This document shows positions 26,095-34,965 of a DNA stretch of 64,000 nt, one piece after another. Numbering within the stretch: the first letter of the stretch is position 1; every line of letters begins with the position of its first letter. A program made the translations under genes and the position numbers. The stretch comes from Caldisphaera lagunensis DSM 15908 (GTDB lineage: Archaea; Thermoproteota; Thermoprotei_A; Sulfolobales; Acidilobaceae). The stretch is taken from assembly GCF_000317795.1 (NCBI RefSeq), contig NC_019791.1, positions 1 through 64,000 on the forward strand, read 5' to 3'. The notes beneath the pieces are model-generated. The model was not told the origin of the DNA. It made no database searches and saw only the letters and a program-made list of their open reading frames with translations.

Positions 26095-26739
26095 TTAAAT
26101 GGCTTTTTCCATAAGTTTTGATGATATAAAACATGTAATATCCCATGACTTGAATTTATATCCGTGGTATAATCTTATTTGTTTATATGCATATTTTTTA
26201 GTTTTTTCATTAAAATCTCCATGAGCAAATGCTCCTATTCCAATGGGCATTTTCTTTTCTAATGCTATATTTATTAGATCATCTACGCTATGTTCCTCAC
26301 CATTTTCAGTTAATAGCAAAATTTTTTTATCATTTAAGAATTCATCAAGGTTTTTTGATACTAAATAAATTAATGGTTTTTCTTCATTTGGAGGAACTTT
26401 ATTATAAATTAATAGCTGTGACATCAGCCCTTTAAATCTATCATAATTTTTGGGTATTCTAATATCATTAGAAAATTTAAAAACTCTCCCATCGTAGACA
26501 TGCATATATACATCCACTTTACCATCAATGACAAAGGGTTTTTCTAATATGTTAAGTAATGAATTGTGTATAATATCAGGTCTTCCTCTTTTTTTAAAAT
26601 CTTTAAGTTTAAGCATATCCTTATAATGAAAATTTATATCCAAAATGCTAGAATTTGATTTGATTTTTCTCTTTTTTATAATCTCTTTAGGTATCAATTC
26701 TAAAGCGCTTTCAAGATATATAATATCTATTTTCCCCAA
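26095..26739 (-). CDS. nep1: rRNA pseudouridine methyltransferase Nep1 (Emg1)
   Basis: 214 residues of the SPOUT-fold Nep1 family, identified by RGRPDIIHNSLLNILEKP and the C-terminal AFAHGDF knot region. Nep1 makes N1-methylpseudouridine in helix 35 of 16S rRNA and helps small-subunit assembly. The gene starts inside the end of the upstream MBL gene (13-base overlap), so the two are translated together. Confidence 0.92.
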   Translation of the reverse strand: MGKIDIIYLESALELIPKEIIKKRKIKSNSSILDINFHYKDMLKLKDFKKRGRPDIIHNSLLNILEKPFVIDGKVDVYMHVYDGRVFKFSNDIRIPKNYDRFKGLMSQLLIYNKVPPNEEKPLIYLVSKNLDEFLNDKKILLLTENGEEHSVDDLINIALEKKMPIGIGAFAHGDFNEKTKKYAYKQIRLYHGYKFKSWDITCFISSKLMEKAI

Positions 26740-27617
26740 AGCTCTTTCCTCCTTGCTTCTAATTGATCTATTGGGTATCCCATAAATTCCGCTGCTGTTA
26801 TTAAAGAAACACCATTATCGTTTGCTAATTTATAGTGATCCTTCAATATGTCTTTATAGTGTATGTCTCTTAACAAATGATGATCAGCAATTATAATTTT
26901 TGAAACGTGTTTTTCTATAAGACTCTTCATATTTTCAAGGCCTTTTTCTACTGATTCTTGAGAAACCTTATAGCCTGCAAAATATGTAGGGGGTCCACTA
27001 ATTATTAATAGCTCTGCACCTTTCCACTCAATTAACTTTTCTAATGCCTCTTGATTACCTGGTCCTTGAGTATCGCTTCCAAATATTATAGATTGATCGT
27101 TACATATAATCCTAGCCATAACTAGCTTTCCAACCTTTGTTTTATCTTCTCCATGCCATAATGCGTTTGAAAATTCTAATTTTAAATCCCCAAAATCAAA
27201 TTTATTATTATCAGCTATATTTACATTTGCCTTGTTCTGAACTTCATTATCAATTAAAAACACCTTTGCTCTATATGATTGGCTCCTATTTACATTCTTT
27301 TTTGGATCTTTAATAAATAATGTTTTTCCATAATAAAGATTTGGTTTATCTTTAATATAGTGATCATAATGATAATGAGTTATTATTATATAATCAGATA
27401 TGTTTATTGCATTTTCTATTTCTAACAAAACTTTACTTAATCTTTCTAACTCGATTTTATGAGGCGGTAGTCCATATCTTCTTGGGGCTAATGAGGCTCC
27501 TAGATCAATACCAATATTTTTATTGCATACATTTACAAATGTTGCCAATGATCTAACTCCGAAACTATCTGAACCTAAAATTGATACATTAAATTTACCA
27601 ATTTTTATAAATTTCAA
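26727..27617 (-). CDS. UPF0282 metallo-beta-lactamase fold protein
   Basis: 296 residues with an HYHYDHY metal motif, an N-terminal SLATFV block, the APRRYGLPPHK block, and a late ADHHLLRD histidine pair, which together mark the archaeal UPF0282 family. The zinc-site layout suggests a hydrolase or nuclease but no reaction is known. Overlap with nep1 implies a linked role in ribosome or RNA metabolism (inference). Confidence 0.83.
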   Translation of the reverse strand: MKFIKIGKFNVSILGSDSFGVRSLATFVNVCNKNIGIDLGASLAPRRYGLPPHKIELERLSKVLLEIENAINISDYIIITHYHYDHYIKDKPNLYYGKTLFIKDPKKNVNRSQSYRAKVFLIDNEVQNKANVNIADNNKFDFGDLKLEFSNALWHGEDKTKVGKLVMARIICNDQSIIFGSDTQGPGNQEALEKLIEWKGAELLIISGPPTYFAGYKVSQESVEKGLENMKSLIEKHVSKIIIADHHLLRDIHYKDILKDHYKLANDNGVSLITAAEFMGYPIDQLEARRKELWGK

Positions 27618-27739
27618 ACTTATCCCCCTTATATTAAATTTTATTAAGGATATTTTTAGTTTATTTAAAGCATATAAGGATTATTTGTTTATTATACTCT
27701 TTTTTCACTAATTCCTTTATGTAAATAGGAGGCTTTATC

Positions 27740-27808
27740 TTGAATCGTGTATTAATTTTTAGCTTTCTGTTTTTATTCACATTATATCATGTATTTTACA
27801 TAAATTAA
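27740..27808 (+). CDS. Possible 22-residue hydrophobic peptide
   Basis: In the 220-base gap between the UPF0282 and Trm10 genes, a TTG codon seven bases after a perfect AGGAGG opens a frame for a 22-residue peptide that is almost entirely hydrophobic and would span a membrane once. Nothing else supports it. The strong ribosome-binding site on an otherwise empty strand is the only reason to list it. Confidence 0.25.
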   Translation: MNRVLIFSFLFLFTLYHVFYIN

Positions 27809-27837
27809 AACATTAATTATTTATTAGCAAAAAGTAA

Positions 27838-28842
27838 TTAACCCCTAACTTCTATATGTGCCCTCTTAGCTGCTTCCAGATATTCATCAAATGTTAATGG
27901 TAACCAGGCTTTAAGCATATTATAATTTTCTTTTGTGACATATTTAACTCCTCCTTCATCTTTTGAATCCTTTATAATTTCACGATATGCTCTTGATATT
28001 CTATCTTTCTTTGTCATAGTTGATATAATAGCCTTTGTTATATCTCCATTGTATAAATACCTAGTTTTTAATAATATTTCTATTATTCTATTTATCCTTT
28101 CAGGAACCCCAATAACCGAACCCCTTAGTTCTAATCTTCTTGGAATGCCCCATGGTACCAGGCTATCTAGCATTCTACTCATTCCTGGCCTTGGTATTTT
28201 ATCAACAATTCCCCCAATAAGAAATGCATCTGCTGTTAAGACATCTTCAGGTTTTAAAGGATTTGGTGCATCAGGTCTTAATATAATTACCTTATCAGCA
28301 TCAAATCCCCAAAGTATTTCGCTTGGCCTTGCATTAGAGATAGAGACTTTGTTATATCCTAGAACTTCTAATAACCATTTACTTGTCTCCTCATCAGCTC
28401 CTGTTATTGCTAAATGAGCATCCCATAAATATTCTCTTAGTGTTGATAAGCTTACTCCTATTTGGAGTCTCAACTTAGCTAATTCTTCAGGGGTATGTAT
28501 AAATTTCATGCTCATATCTATAACAAATAAAGGTAAGGGGGGCTGTGGTAAATAATCAAGCAAAGATCTCCATGAGAGTGATTTTACATTTGGATTTACT
28601 TTTCTACTAACAACAACATCCGCGCTTTCTGTTCCATCGGAATATAATATAATTTTTTTATTTCCTTTCCACTCTTCAGAATAGATTTCCTTTCCACGAT
28701 ATGTTTCATCTTCTATAAAAGAATATTCTCTTATTAAAGTTTCTGTAGCTAAATACTGAAAACCTAATCTACTTATTTTATTTAATTCAAGCCATTCTCT
28801 TGATCCTATTTTTGAATATCCATAATTATCCATGAATTTCAA
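27838..28842 (-). CDS. trm10: Archaeal Trm10-type tRNA position-9 methyltransferase
   Basis: 334 residues. The central AITG and the SPOUT-like FLIGGIVDKIPRPGMSRML-LRGSVIGVPERINRIIEILL region match archaeal Trm10, which methylates N1 of A9 and/or G9 in tRNA. The first canonical start is a TTG at 28842 or the ATG at 28833, with no ribosome-binding site near. However, the frame stays open with protein-like codons (NNRPFEALLKF) for about 20 codons upstream to a TAA, so the true start may be a non-canonical codon or the upstream part is leader. It follows the RNase HII gene on the same strand. Confidence 0.83.
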   Translation of the reverse strand: MKFMDNYGYSKIGSREWLELNKISRLGFQYLATETLIREYSFIEDETYRGKEIYSEEWKGNKKIILYSDGTESADVVVSRKVNPNVKSLSWRSLLDYLPQPPLPLFVIDMSMKFIHTPEELAKLRLQIGVSLSTLREYLWDAHLAITGADEETSKWLLEVLGYNKVSISNARPSEILWGFDADKVIILRPDAPNPLKPEDVLTADAFLIGGIVDKIPRPGMSRMLDSLVPWGIPRRLELRGSVIGVPERINRIIEILLKTRYLYNGDITKAIISTMTKKDRISRAYREIIKDSKDEGGVKYVTKENYNMLKAWLPLTFDEYLEAAKRAHIEVRG

Positions 28843-28895
28843 AAGCGCTTCAAATGGTCTGTTGTTTATTGCAGATTTACTCGTCTTTTACACCC

Positions 28896-29582
28896 CTATT
28901 TCATGAAATCTTGAAGGGATTTGGAGGTTCTTTTACTTTTCTTAATATAGTATTCTGTGCCTTTTAATGTTTCCCATGAATATCTTATAAATAAGGGTTT
29001 GTATCCTTTTTTCAATTCTGAAAAAACATAATCAATTGTTTCTGGATCTGATGGGTATCCACTTCCCTTAACGCCATATAATTTTCTTAATATTTCAATT
29101 CTTCTATCTCTAATGACTTTTGCTATTATGCTCGCAGCAGATACGACTGGATAATTAACATCTGCTTTAGGCTCAACTATCAAATCACCTTTAAATCCTA
29201 GTTGTTTCAGTTTTGATGGCATTAATTTTAGATACCCAAACTTATCTATAATTATTGATTTTATCTCAAATATATTCCCAATTTGTCTTTTTAAATTTAA
29301 AATATTTTGTATTGCTGCTTTCTCTTCTAATGTGTTTATATTATTTCTATCAATATCATATGGTTTTATAGGAATAACTGAAAATAATCCTTTTCTGATT
29401 AGAATCTCATACAAATTTTCTCTCTGATTTGGTGTAAGCATCTTGCTGTCTTTAACTCCAATTTCTTTTAAAAAATCAATATCATTTTCGCGTATAGCAT
29501 AAGATCCTACCATAAGCTCTCCAATAATGCTTCCCCTTCCTGCTTCATCTATTCCTATTATCCACTTGGCTCTATTAACCAT
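28896..29582 (-). CDS. rnhB: Ribonuclease HII
   Basis: About 228 residues with the RNase HII catalytic blocks: GIDEAGRGSIIG (first Asp-Glu pair), IDKFGY, and VSAASIIAKVIRDRRIE. It removes RNA from RNA-DNA hybrids and single ribonucleotides from DNA. A TTG four codons earlier is open; the ATG at 29582 is preferred because GGGG lies seven bases upstream. The C-terminal basic tail is typical of archaeal members. Confidence 0.93.
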   Translation of the reverse strand: MVNRAKWIIGIDEAGRGSIIGELMVGSYAIRENDIDFLKEIGVKDSKMLTPNQRENLYEILIRKGLFSVIPIKPYDIDRNNINTLEEKAAIQNILNLKRQIGNIFEIKSIIIDKFGYLKLMPSKLKQLGFKGDLIVEPKADVNYPVVSAASIIAKVIRDRRIEILRKLYGVKGSGYPSDPETIDYVFSELKKGYKPLFIRYSWETLKGTEYYIKKSKRTSKSLQDFMK

Positions 29583-29636
29583 TCTATGCCCCAAAATTAT
29601 ATTTTAGTTAAAATTAATATATATTATGAGTTGTTA

Positions 29637-30077
29637 TTAAGACTGTAATCCTTGTTGAACATTTTGCATGTTTTTCTTCCATTCTTCAACAACATCATAT
29701 CCATAAACTTCTTTTAGTAATTCTCTACCTTCCTCGCTAACCATATCAGGATTCCAAGGAGGTTCAAAAGTAACTTCTATATCTATGTTATCATCAATAT
29801 CCGGAATTCTGTCTTTTATTGCTTCTTCAACATATGCTAATATTGATCCTGTTACTGGGCATCCTATAGCTGTTAAAGTCATTACTATCATAACCTTAGG
29901 TTTATTATTGACATATTTGGCTTCTATTTGATAAACTAAACCTAAATCATAAACATTTACTGGTATTTCTGGATCATATACTTCCTTTAATGCGTCCTCA
30001 ACCTTCCTTATTAGTTCATTATCTCCTGAAACTTCTAGGTTTGGAGGTCTTTTACTCTCTTTAATTTGCTCAGACAT
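29637..30077 (-). CDS. DUF59/MIP18 family iron-sulfur assembly protein
   Basis: 146 residues. The DUF59 core is clear: EVYDPEIPVNVYDLGLVY, then TAIGCPVTGSI with the conserved cysteine, and the PPWNPDMVSEEGRELL end. The family (SufT, PaaD, MIP18) helps insert Fe-S clusters. N- and C-terminal extensions are short and charged. The gene is one of a minus-strand series with rnhB and the CinA-like gene but is separated from each by 40-60 bases. Confidence 0.88.
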   Translation of the reverse strand: MSEQIKESKRPPNLEVSGDNELIRKVEDALKEVYDPEIPVNVYDLGLVYQIEAKYVNNKPKVMIVMTLTAIGCPVTGSILAYVEEAIKDRIPDIDDNIDIEVTFEPPWNPDMVSEEGRELLKEVYGYDVVEEWKKNMQNVQQGLQS

Positions 30078-30133
30078 TTCGATCCCTGATAATTATTGTA
30101 TTTGGAAGTTAAAAATAGAAGTCAATACTTTAC

Positions 30134-30334
30134 TTATATTTTATTTTTATAAATTTTATAAATAATATAAAATGATATATATGGGGATGCCACCATTATA
30201 GCAATTCCAGCCCATAATAATTTTTGATTATAAAAAAATTTTGAATTTATAATGATTATGAATACTCCAATTAATGCGATAACTATGGTTAGGATTATTT
30301 GTTTATTAACAATACTCCTCAGATATTTTTCCAT
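30134..30334 (-). CDS. Small two-helix membrane protein
   Basis: A 66-residue frame beginning at an ATG inside the last codons of the CinA-like gene (29-base overlap in another frame). It has two hydrophobic stretches (about 14-32 and 41-60) and a basic end. A longer reading to 30418 exists but its added part is a Lys/Arg-rich shadow of the overlapping gene. No family is recognised. Confidence 0.5.
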   Translation of the reverse strand: MEKYLRSIVNKQIILTIVIALIGVFIIIINSKFFYNQKLLWAGIAIMVASPYISFYIIYKIYKNKI

Positions 30335-31112
30335 TGAGCTTTTTTGCTTCTTCTTTGACAATTTGCAATGCACCCTCAGCCTTTTTCCTTGCTTCTTCCT
30401 TATTTTTATCAGATACAAGTACTTTTATTTCAAGTATTGGCTTACTTACTTCAATTCCTTTAGGATGACTTTTTATATATAAATTAGAAAATTTTTTATC
30501 AACTTGTTCTAAAATTGGAGCAATTGATGATTCTGGAACCCCTTCTAATTTAAAGCCGCATTCAATAACAGATATTGGCGGTAATATCTTATTTATTTTG
30601 TTTATTACTTCTTCTTCAAATATCGCCTCCATTTCCTTAGGTACTCCTGGCAATGAAATTACAATTTTATTATTTATTTCCAAAAACAATCCTGGGGCAG
30701 TACCTGCAGAATTGTTTAAAGGAATTCCACCTTCTGGTAGATACGCCATCTTTTCTCTTTCTTTTGTCATGGGTAGATTAGACTTTTCAAATTTTGCCTT
30801 TATCATATTATAAGCAATTGGATTCAATACAAGTTTTTTATTAACAGCCTTTGCAACAGCATCAATTGTTTTATCATCATAAGTAGGCCCTAATCCACCA
30901 GTTGTTATAATTAAATCTGCATTATTTAATCCTCTTCTCAATTCTTCAATAATATCATCAATTTCATCTGGTACCGTAATAATTCTGGTTACTTTAACTC
31001 CTAAGAATGTTAAACGTTTTGATAGCCATGTTGCATTTGTATTTGTTATCCTTCCTATTAAAATTTCATTTCCAATAGATAATATCCAGGCCTTAACTTC
31101 ATTTTTTATCAT
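30306..31112 (-). CDS. CinA-like molybdopterin-binding (MoaB/MogA fold) protein
   Basis: 268 residues with the COG1058 pattern: SIGNEILIGRITNTNATWLSKRL, TTGGLGPTYDD, AGTAPG and SLPGVPKEME. This is the N-terminal CinA domain related to MogA/MoaB; bacterial relatives hydrolyse ADP-ribose or similar pyrophosphates, and the second, amidase domain of bacterial CinA is absent, as is usual in archaea. It is the first gene of the minus-strand series just upstream of tRNA-Ala. Confidence 0.87.
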   Translation of the reverse strand: MIKNEVKAWILSIGNEILIGRITNTNATWLSKRLTFLGVKVTRIITVPDEIDDIIEELRRGLNNADLIITTGGLGPTYDDKTIDAVAKAVNKKLVLNPIAYNMIKAKFEKSNLPMTKEREKMAYLPEGGIPLNNSAGTAPGLFLEINNKIVISLPGVPKEMEAIFEEEVINKINKILPPISVIECGFKLEGVPESSIAPILEQVDKKFSNLYIKSHPKGIEVSKPILEIKVLVSDKNKEEARKKAEGALQIVKEEAKKLNGKISEEYC

Positions 31113-31183
31113 TTTTACCCCTTATATTATTGATTATAAGATAGTTTATATGTTTTTGAAAATAAAAATCTCGGCCAGTTATA

Positions 31184-31257
31184 TGGACCGGCCGGGATTT
31201 GAACCCGGGGCCTCTCGGATGCCAACCGAGCGCTCTTCCAGTCTGAGCTACCGGCCC
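31184..31257 (-). tRNA. tRNA-Ala (anticodon GGC)
   Basis: Read on the minus strand the acceptor 5' strand GGGCCGG pairs with CCGGTCC, including the G3-U70 wobble that identifies alanine tRNAs. The anticodon stem CTCGG/CCGAG encloses loop TTGGCAT with anticodon GGC. The T arm is CCGGG-TTCAAAT-CCCGG. The discriminator is A. No intron is present and CCA is not encoded. Confidence 0.96.
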
Positions 31258-31282
31258 TCAATTTTAATGATTATAAAAAAGG

Positions 31283-31295
31283 ATTTATAAATATA
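31283..31295 (-). promoter_or_regulatory. TATA box for tRNA-Ala
   Basis: On the minus strand TATATTTATAAAT lies about 26-38 bases upstream of the tRNA 5' end, the expected distance for an archaeal promoter that starts transcription at or just before the mature tRNA. Confidence 0.55.
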
Positions 31296-31457
31296 AGCAT
31301 GTCTTACCAAAAATAAAGAAATTCGATAATAAGGTTTATGCATATGTTATATTTGAAATTGTTATTAAATATTAAGTCATGATATTAATTCCTTTTTATA
31401 TAAGAATATTAAAAAATTAGTTGAATAAAAAATTAGTATGCTGAATTATAGAGTTTA

Positions 31458-32879
31458 TCAAGATTTCCTTTTATTTCTTAATGCTGATAAAACAGCACCA
31501 ACAGCTATTATTATAGATGAGATTAAATAAAGTCTTCTAAGTCCTAAAATGAAGAACTGAGCTGATATTTGATAATTTGTAATAGCTACTCCAGTAAATA
31601 TAGATGATAGCACATTTTTTGGAATATATGATGCAACTATTAAGCTTGCAATTGCGAGGCTTAAAGACTGACCTAAAAACCTCATGAGATTTAAAGATCC
31701 AGAAGCAACACCTAATTTATCTTTCGTTACCGAACCCATAACTGCACTTGTGTTTGGTGATGAGAATAATCCCATTCCTACTCCTATAATAATCATCCTA
31801 AGAGATACATCGAATAAAGTTGCCTTAAGACCTAGTGGGATCAAAAGTAATAAGCCAACCATTATTAAAAGCATACCTGTTGTAGCTAATAATCTTGAGC
31901 CAATCTTATCGGAAAGCCAACCACTAATTGGAGACAATATTACCATTGATAACGAAAGAGATATCAATGCGATGCTTGTTATCAGAGGAGAAAATATTAA
32001 AATTATTTGCATATAAAATGATATGAAAAATGATAAGTAAAAATAACCAGTATAATTAAGGAGAGCAGCCAAATTTCCTGCTGTAAACATGACATTGTTT
32101 TTTAGCAAATTAACATCTAATATTGCTTTATATGAGTTTTTATACTCATAGGCCAAAAATAATCCAAACACTGTTAAACCAAATATGGAAAATAATATGG
32201 AATAAATATTCCACCCTATAAATGATCCGTAAGTCAAACCATAAACAATAGAGAATAGACCTATAATAAGTAAGGCAGATCCTGTATAATCCATTTTTTC
32301 ATTTAATTTAATATTCGTTTCTTTTATATATTTTGTTGATAAAATATAACCTATAATAGCTAATGGAAGTGTAACGAAAAATATATATCTCCATGATGTG
32401 ATGCTAACTATAATACCTCCTATGACCGGTCCTATTGTTGTTCCTAAGTATACTGAAAAGGACCATATACCAAACGCTCTACCTCTCATATTAGGGGGAT
32501 ATGTTTCTGTTATGATGGCACCTCCAACTGCTAATATAAATGCTGCACCAATTCCTTGAATTATTCTCCATAAATCTAATTCAAATCCATTGAATGATAA
32601 ACCACTCATTAAAGTACCAATAATAAAAATTATGTAACCATTTGTAAAAAATTTTTTCTTACCTTTTATATCTGATAATCTTCCTATAGGTAAAAGCAAC
32701 ACAGTTAATGCTATAAGATATCCCAAGGGAACCCAAATAGTCTCTATATAGCTCATCTTTAAGCTTCTTGAAATAAATGGTAATGAAATGCTTACTATTG
32801 TGCTATCTAAAGGTGTTAATATTGCTGCAAATGATGTCGATATTGATACTATCCATAAATATTTCTTATCAATGTTCAA
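31458..32879 (-). CDS. MFS transporter, DHA2-like (drug/proton antiporter)
   Basis: 473 residues, strongly hydrophobic, with about 12-14 predicted helices. The loop 2-3 motif appears as GRLSDIKGKKKFF, repeated as GWLSDKIGSRLL in the second half, and an antiporter-type motif C is seen in GTTIGPVIGG. This is typical of multidrug or small-molecule antiporters of the DHA2 group. Substrate is unknown. It is monocistronic, between tRNA-Ala and the SRP RNA gene. Confidence 0.85.
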   Translation of the reverse strand: MNIDKKYLWIVSISTSFAAILTPLDSTIVSISLPFISRSLKMSYIETIWVPLGYLIALTVLLLPIGRLSDIKGKKKFFTNGYIIFIIGTLMSGLSFNGFELDLWRIIQGIGAAFILAVGGAIITETYPPNMRGRAFGIWSFSVYLGTTIGPVIGGIIVSITSWRYIFFVTLPLAIIGYILSTKYIKETNIKLNEKMDYTGSALLIIGLFSIVYGLTYGSFIGWNIYSILFSIFGLTVFGLFLAYEYKNSYKAILDVNLLKNNVMFTAGNLAALLNYTGYFYLSFFISFYMQIILIFSPLITSIALISLSLSMVILSPISGWLSDKIGSRLLATTGMLLIMVGLLLLIPLGLKATLFDVSLRMIIIGVGMGLFSSPNTSAVMGSVTKDKLGVASGSLNLMRFLGQSLSLAIASLIVASYIPKNVLSSIFTGVAITNYQISAQFFILGLRRLYLISSIIIAVGAVLSALRNKRKS

Positions 32880-32963
32880 ATTAAATCCCTTTATAATTTA
32901 TCTTTACTAGAAAAATATAAGTGCTAACTAATTATAGATCATATATACTTTTTACCACTTTTG

Positions 32964-32983
32964 AATATTCAAAAATTAAAATT
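32964..32983 (-). terminator. T-rich terminator after the SRP RNA
   Basis: Directly after the 3' end of the SRP RNA the minus strand reads AATTTTAATTTTT, a T-rich run of the type that ends archaeal transcripts. No hairpin other than the RNA's own terminal helix is present. Confidence 0.4.
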
Positions 32984-32984
32984 A

Positions 32985-33289
32985 TGTGCGGCTTCCCATC
33001 ATGTCATGCTATGCAATGAAGGTTTTACCCCTACGATAAATCTACTCCGCAAACCGTGAACGTTTGCATTCGGGCACAGGTTGCTCCCTTCCGGGCCTGG
33101 CCAGGTTCTCCCGATTAAGGTTGTAGGTATCTATCCTCCGATAGACCCTCAACCACTGCAAACTCCACGGCGCGGAGTTCATCTTATCATAGGGACCATT
33201 CATTACATAGCATGACATGATGGGATTACTGGTCCCGCATTACGCCTTCGGTTTTAAAGGGTGGCGAACCCTTCGACCCTACCCGCACA
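32985..33289 (-). ncRNA. Signal recognition particle 7S RNA
   Basis: A G+C-rich 305-base region in AT-rich surroundings. Helix 8 of the S domain is recognisable by GCCCGGAAGGGAGCAACC and the neighbouring tetraloop region, which bind SRP54. The ends pair as helix 1 (TGTGCGG with CCGCACA), as in archaeal 7S RNAs, and CCCATCATGTCATGCTATG near the 5' side is complementary to CATAGCATGACATGATGGG near the 3' end, forming helix 5. It scaffolds SRP19 (gene at 46563) and SRP54 for co-translational targeting. Confidence 0.96.
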
Positions 33290-33302
33290 AATAATATTAA
33301 CG

Positions 33303-33313
33303 ATATTTTATAG
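33303..33313 (-). promoter_or_regulatory. TATA box for SRP RNA
   Basis: On the minus strand CTATAAAATAT is centred about 20 bases upstream of the 5' end deduced from helix 1 pairing, with an A/T-rich BRE-like element before it. Confidence 0.5.
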
Positions 33314-33369
33314 TAAAAAATGTTATCCATATATAGCAAAAAAATATATATTGAAAAAAGAAATAATTA

Positions 33370-34242
33370 ATGGGGATTAAATTGCCAAACATTGTTGAAA
33401 CAAGAAAGCTTACAAAAATATATGGAAATGGGATTAAAGCTCTTGATGAACTAGATTTAAAATTGAATTCAAGAATATCTTGCATAATAGGAAGAAATGG
33501 CGCAGGAAAAACAACACTTGTAAAAATTCTTTCTACTCAATTGAGACAAACTTCGGGTGAAGCATTTGTAATGGGTTATGATGTAATAAAAGATAGGCAC
33601 AAATTAAGAAAAATGATCTGTAGTATACCCCAAGAGTCTAAACCTGCTGGAATTTCATCCCCACTTGAGCATCTAGTTATGTATTTAACTGCAAGAGGTT
33701 TTCCAATAAGAGATTCATTTAATCTTGCAAAAATGGCTTTAAAGGAAGTAGGACTTGGAGATTTTATTGATACATCTACAGATGAATTATCTGGGGGAAT
33801 GAAGAGAAAAGTTTTTGTTGCAATGGCATTAGCTTCACAAGCTGAAGTTATATTTCTAGATGAGCCAACTGTTGGATTAGATCCAATATCTAGACTAGAA
33901 GTATGGGGTGCAATAAGGCAGCTCAAAGGAAATGTAATTTTAACAACACATTATATGGAAGAAGCTCAGGCTTTATGTGATCAAATTGCTATAATCGATA
34001 AAGGAAAAACTATAAAGGTGGGAAATTTAGAAGAACTTATGGAGCCACTTAAAGGGAAAGTTAGGGTTGAAGGAATTGGTAATATATCAATAGGAGAGTT
34101 AAAAATATCATACGTTACACCTGAAGAAGCAAAGAAATTGATTAGTGAAGTTAAAATAAATGGAAGCAATAAAATTTCTATAAAACCAGTAAGCTTAGAA
34201 GATGTTTTAATTTTGAGTGGTGTTGAGATTGAGAACGAGTAA
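33370..34242 (+). CDS. ABC transporter ATP-binding protein
   Basis: 290 residues with Walker [10 protein letters not shown], a Q-loop in PQESKPAG, signature LSGGMKRK, Walker [14 protein letters not shown] and switch histidine in TTHYMEEA, followed by a C-terminal extension of about 80 residues as in DrrA/CcmA-type exporters. It powers export with the permease encoded next. The start could be the ATG at 33370 or the TTG at 33382; the latter has GGGGAT in front and gives [10 protein letters not shown]. Confidence 0.92.
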   Translation: MGIKLPNIVETRKLTKIYGNGIKALDELDLKLNSRISCIIGRNGAGKTTLVKILSTQLRQTSGEAFVMGYDVIKDRHKLRKMICSIPQESKPAGISSPLEHLVMYLTARGFPIRDSFNLAKMALKEVGLGDFIDTSTDELSGGMKRKVFVAMALASQAEVIFLDEPTVGLDPISRLEVWGAIRQLKGNVILTTHYMEEAQALCDQIAIIDKGKTIKVGNLEELMEPLKGKVRVEGIGNISIGELKISYVTPEEAKKLISEVKINGSNKISIKPVSLEDVLILSGVEIENE

Positions 34243-34261
34243 ATTTAATTGGAGGTTTGTT

Positions 34262-34963
34262 TTGGCATTCATTTGGTTTTATGGTTATTCTTCTATAAAA
34301 AGAGGTTATTATTATGTTCTATCTTATTTAGCATTACCATTATCCCTTTTATTCTTTATATACATCGTTAGCAAAGGACATCTAGTTCAATATGCCATCT
34401 TAGGGGGGATAATATCTATAATAACTAGTAATGCTTTAACCGCAATAGGAGATACATCATTTTTCAAATTAGAATTAAAATTACAAGAGCTACTAATAGC
34501 AGCAGATGTTTCCCCAATAGAATATTTATTAGGTATTGGACTTGGAAACTTACTATATTCATTACCAGGATTATTTGTTTATTTTGTTTTAGGGTTTCTT
34601 TATAAGATATTTTCATTATCATTATTAGGTTTAACTATATTAACGCTTATTATTGTTATGGTTGCTGCAACAAGTTTAGCATATATGACAGGTAGCAGGG
34701 TTTCTCATATGAGGAATTCTTGGGGCGTTGGTAGTTTACTCTCAGTTATATTAACCATGTTACCTCCCTTATATTATCCATACACTTTTTTGCCAAAAAT
34801 AGCACTTTATCCTCTTATTCTATCTCCAGCAACTCCAGCATCGATATTTTTACAAGATTTTATGACTAAAAGGATTATAAATTACTATTCATTTTTGATA
34901 TTGCTTGCTGAAACTATAATATACTTGCTTTTGGCTTTAAAACTCGGGAAATGGGAGGAGTAA
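34262..34963 (+). CDS. ABC-2 type transporter permease
   Basis: About 233 residues with six predicted membrane helices, matching the ABC-2 permease type that works with DrrA-like ATPases. Earlier GTG and TTG codons (from 34217) overlap the ATPase gene, but the TTG at 34262 lies five bases after a perfect GGAGGT and is the likely start. The substrate is not evident; lipids, drugs or polysaccharides are typical for the family. Confidence 0.82.
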   Translation: MAFIWFYGYSSIKRGYYYVLSYLALPLSLLFFIYIVSKGHLVQYAILGGIISIITSNALTAIGDTSFFKLELKLQELLIAADVSPIEYLLGIGLGNLLYSLPGLFVYFVLGFLYKIFSLSLLGLTILTLIIVMVAATSLAYMTGSRVSHMRNSWGVGSLLSVILTMLPPLYYPYTFLPKIALYPLILSPATPASIFLQDFMTKRIINYYSFLILLAETIIYLLLALKLGKWEE

Positions 34964-34965
34964 AA

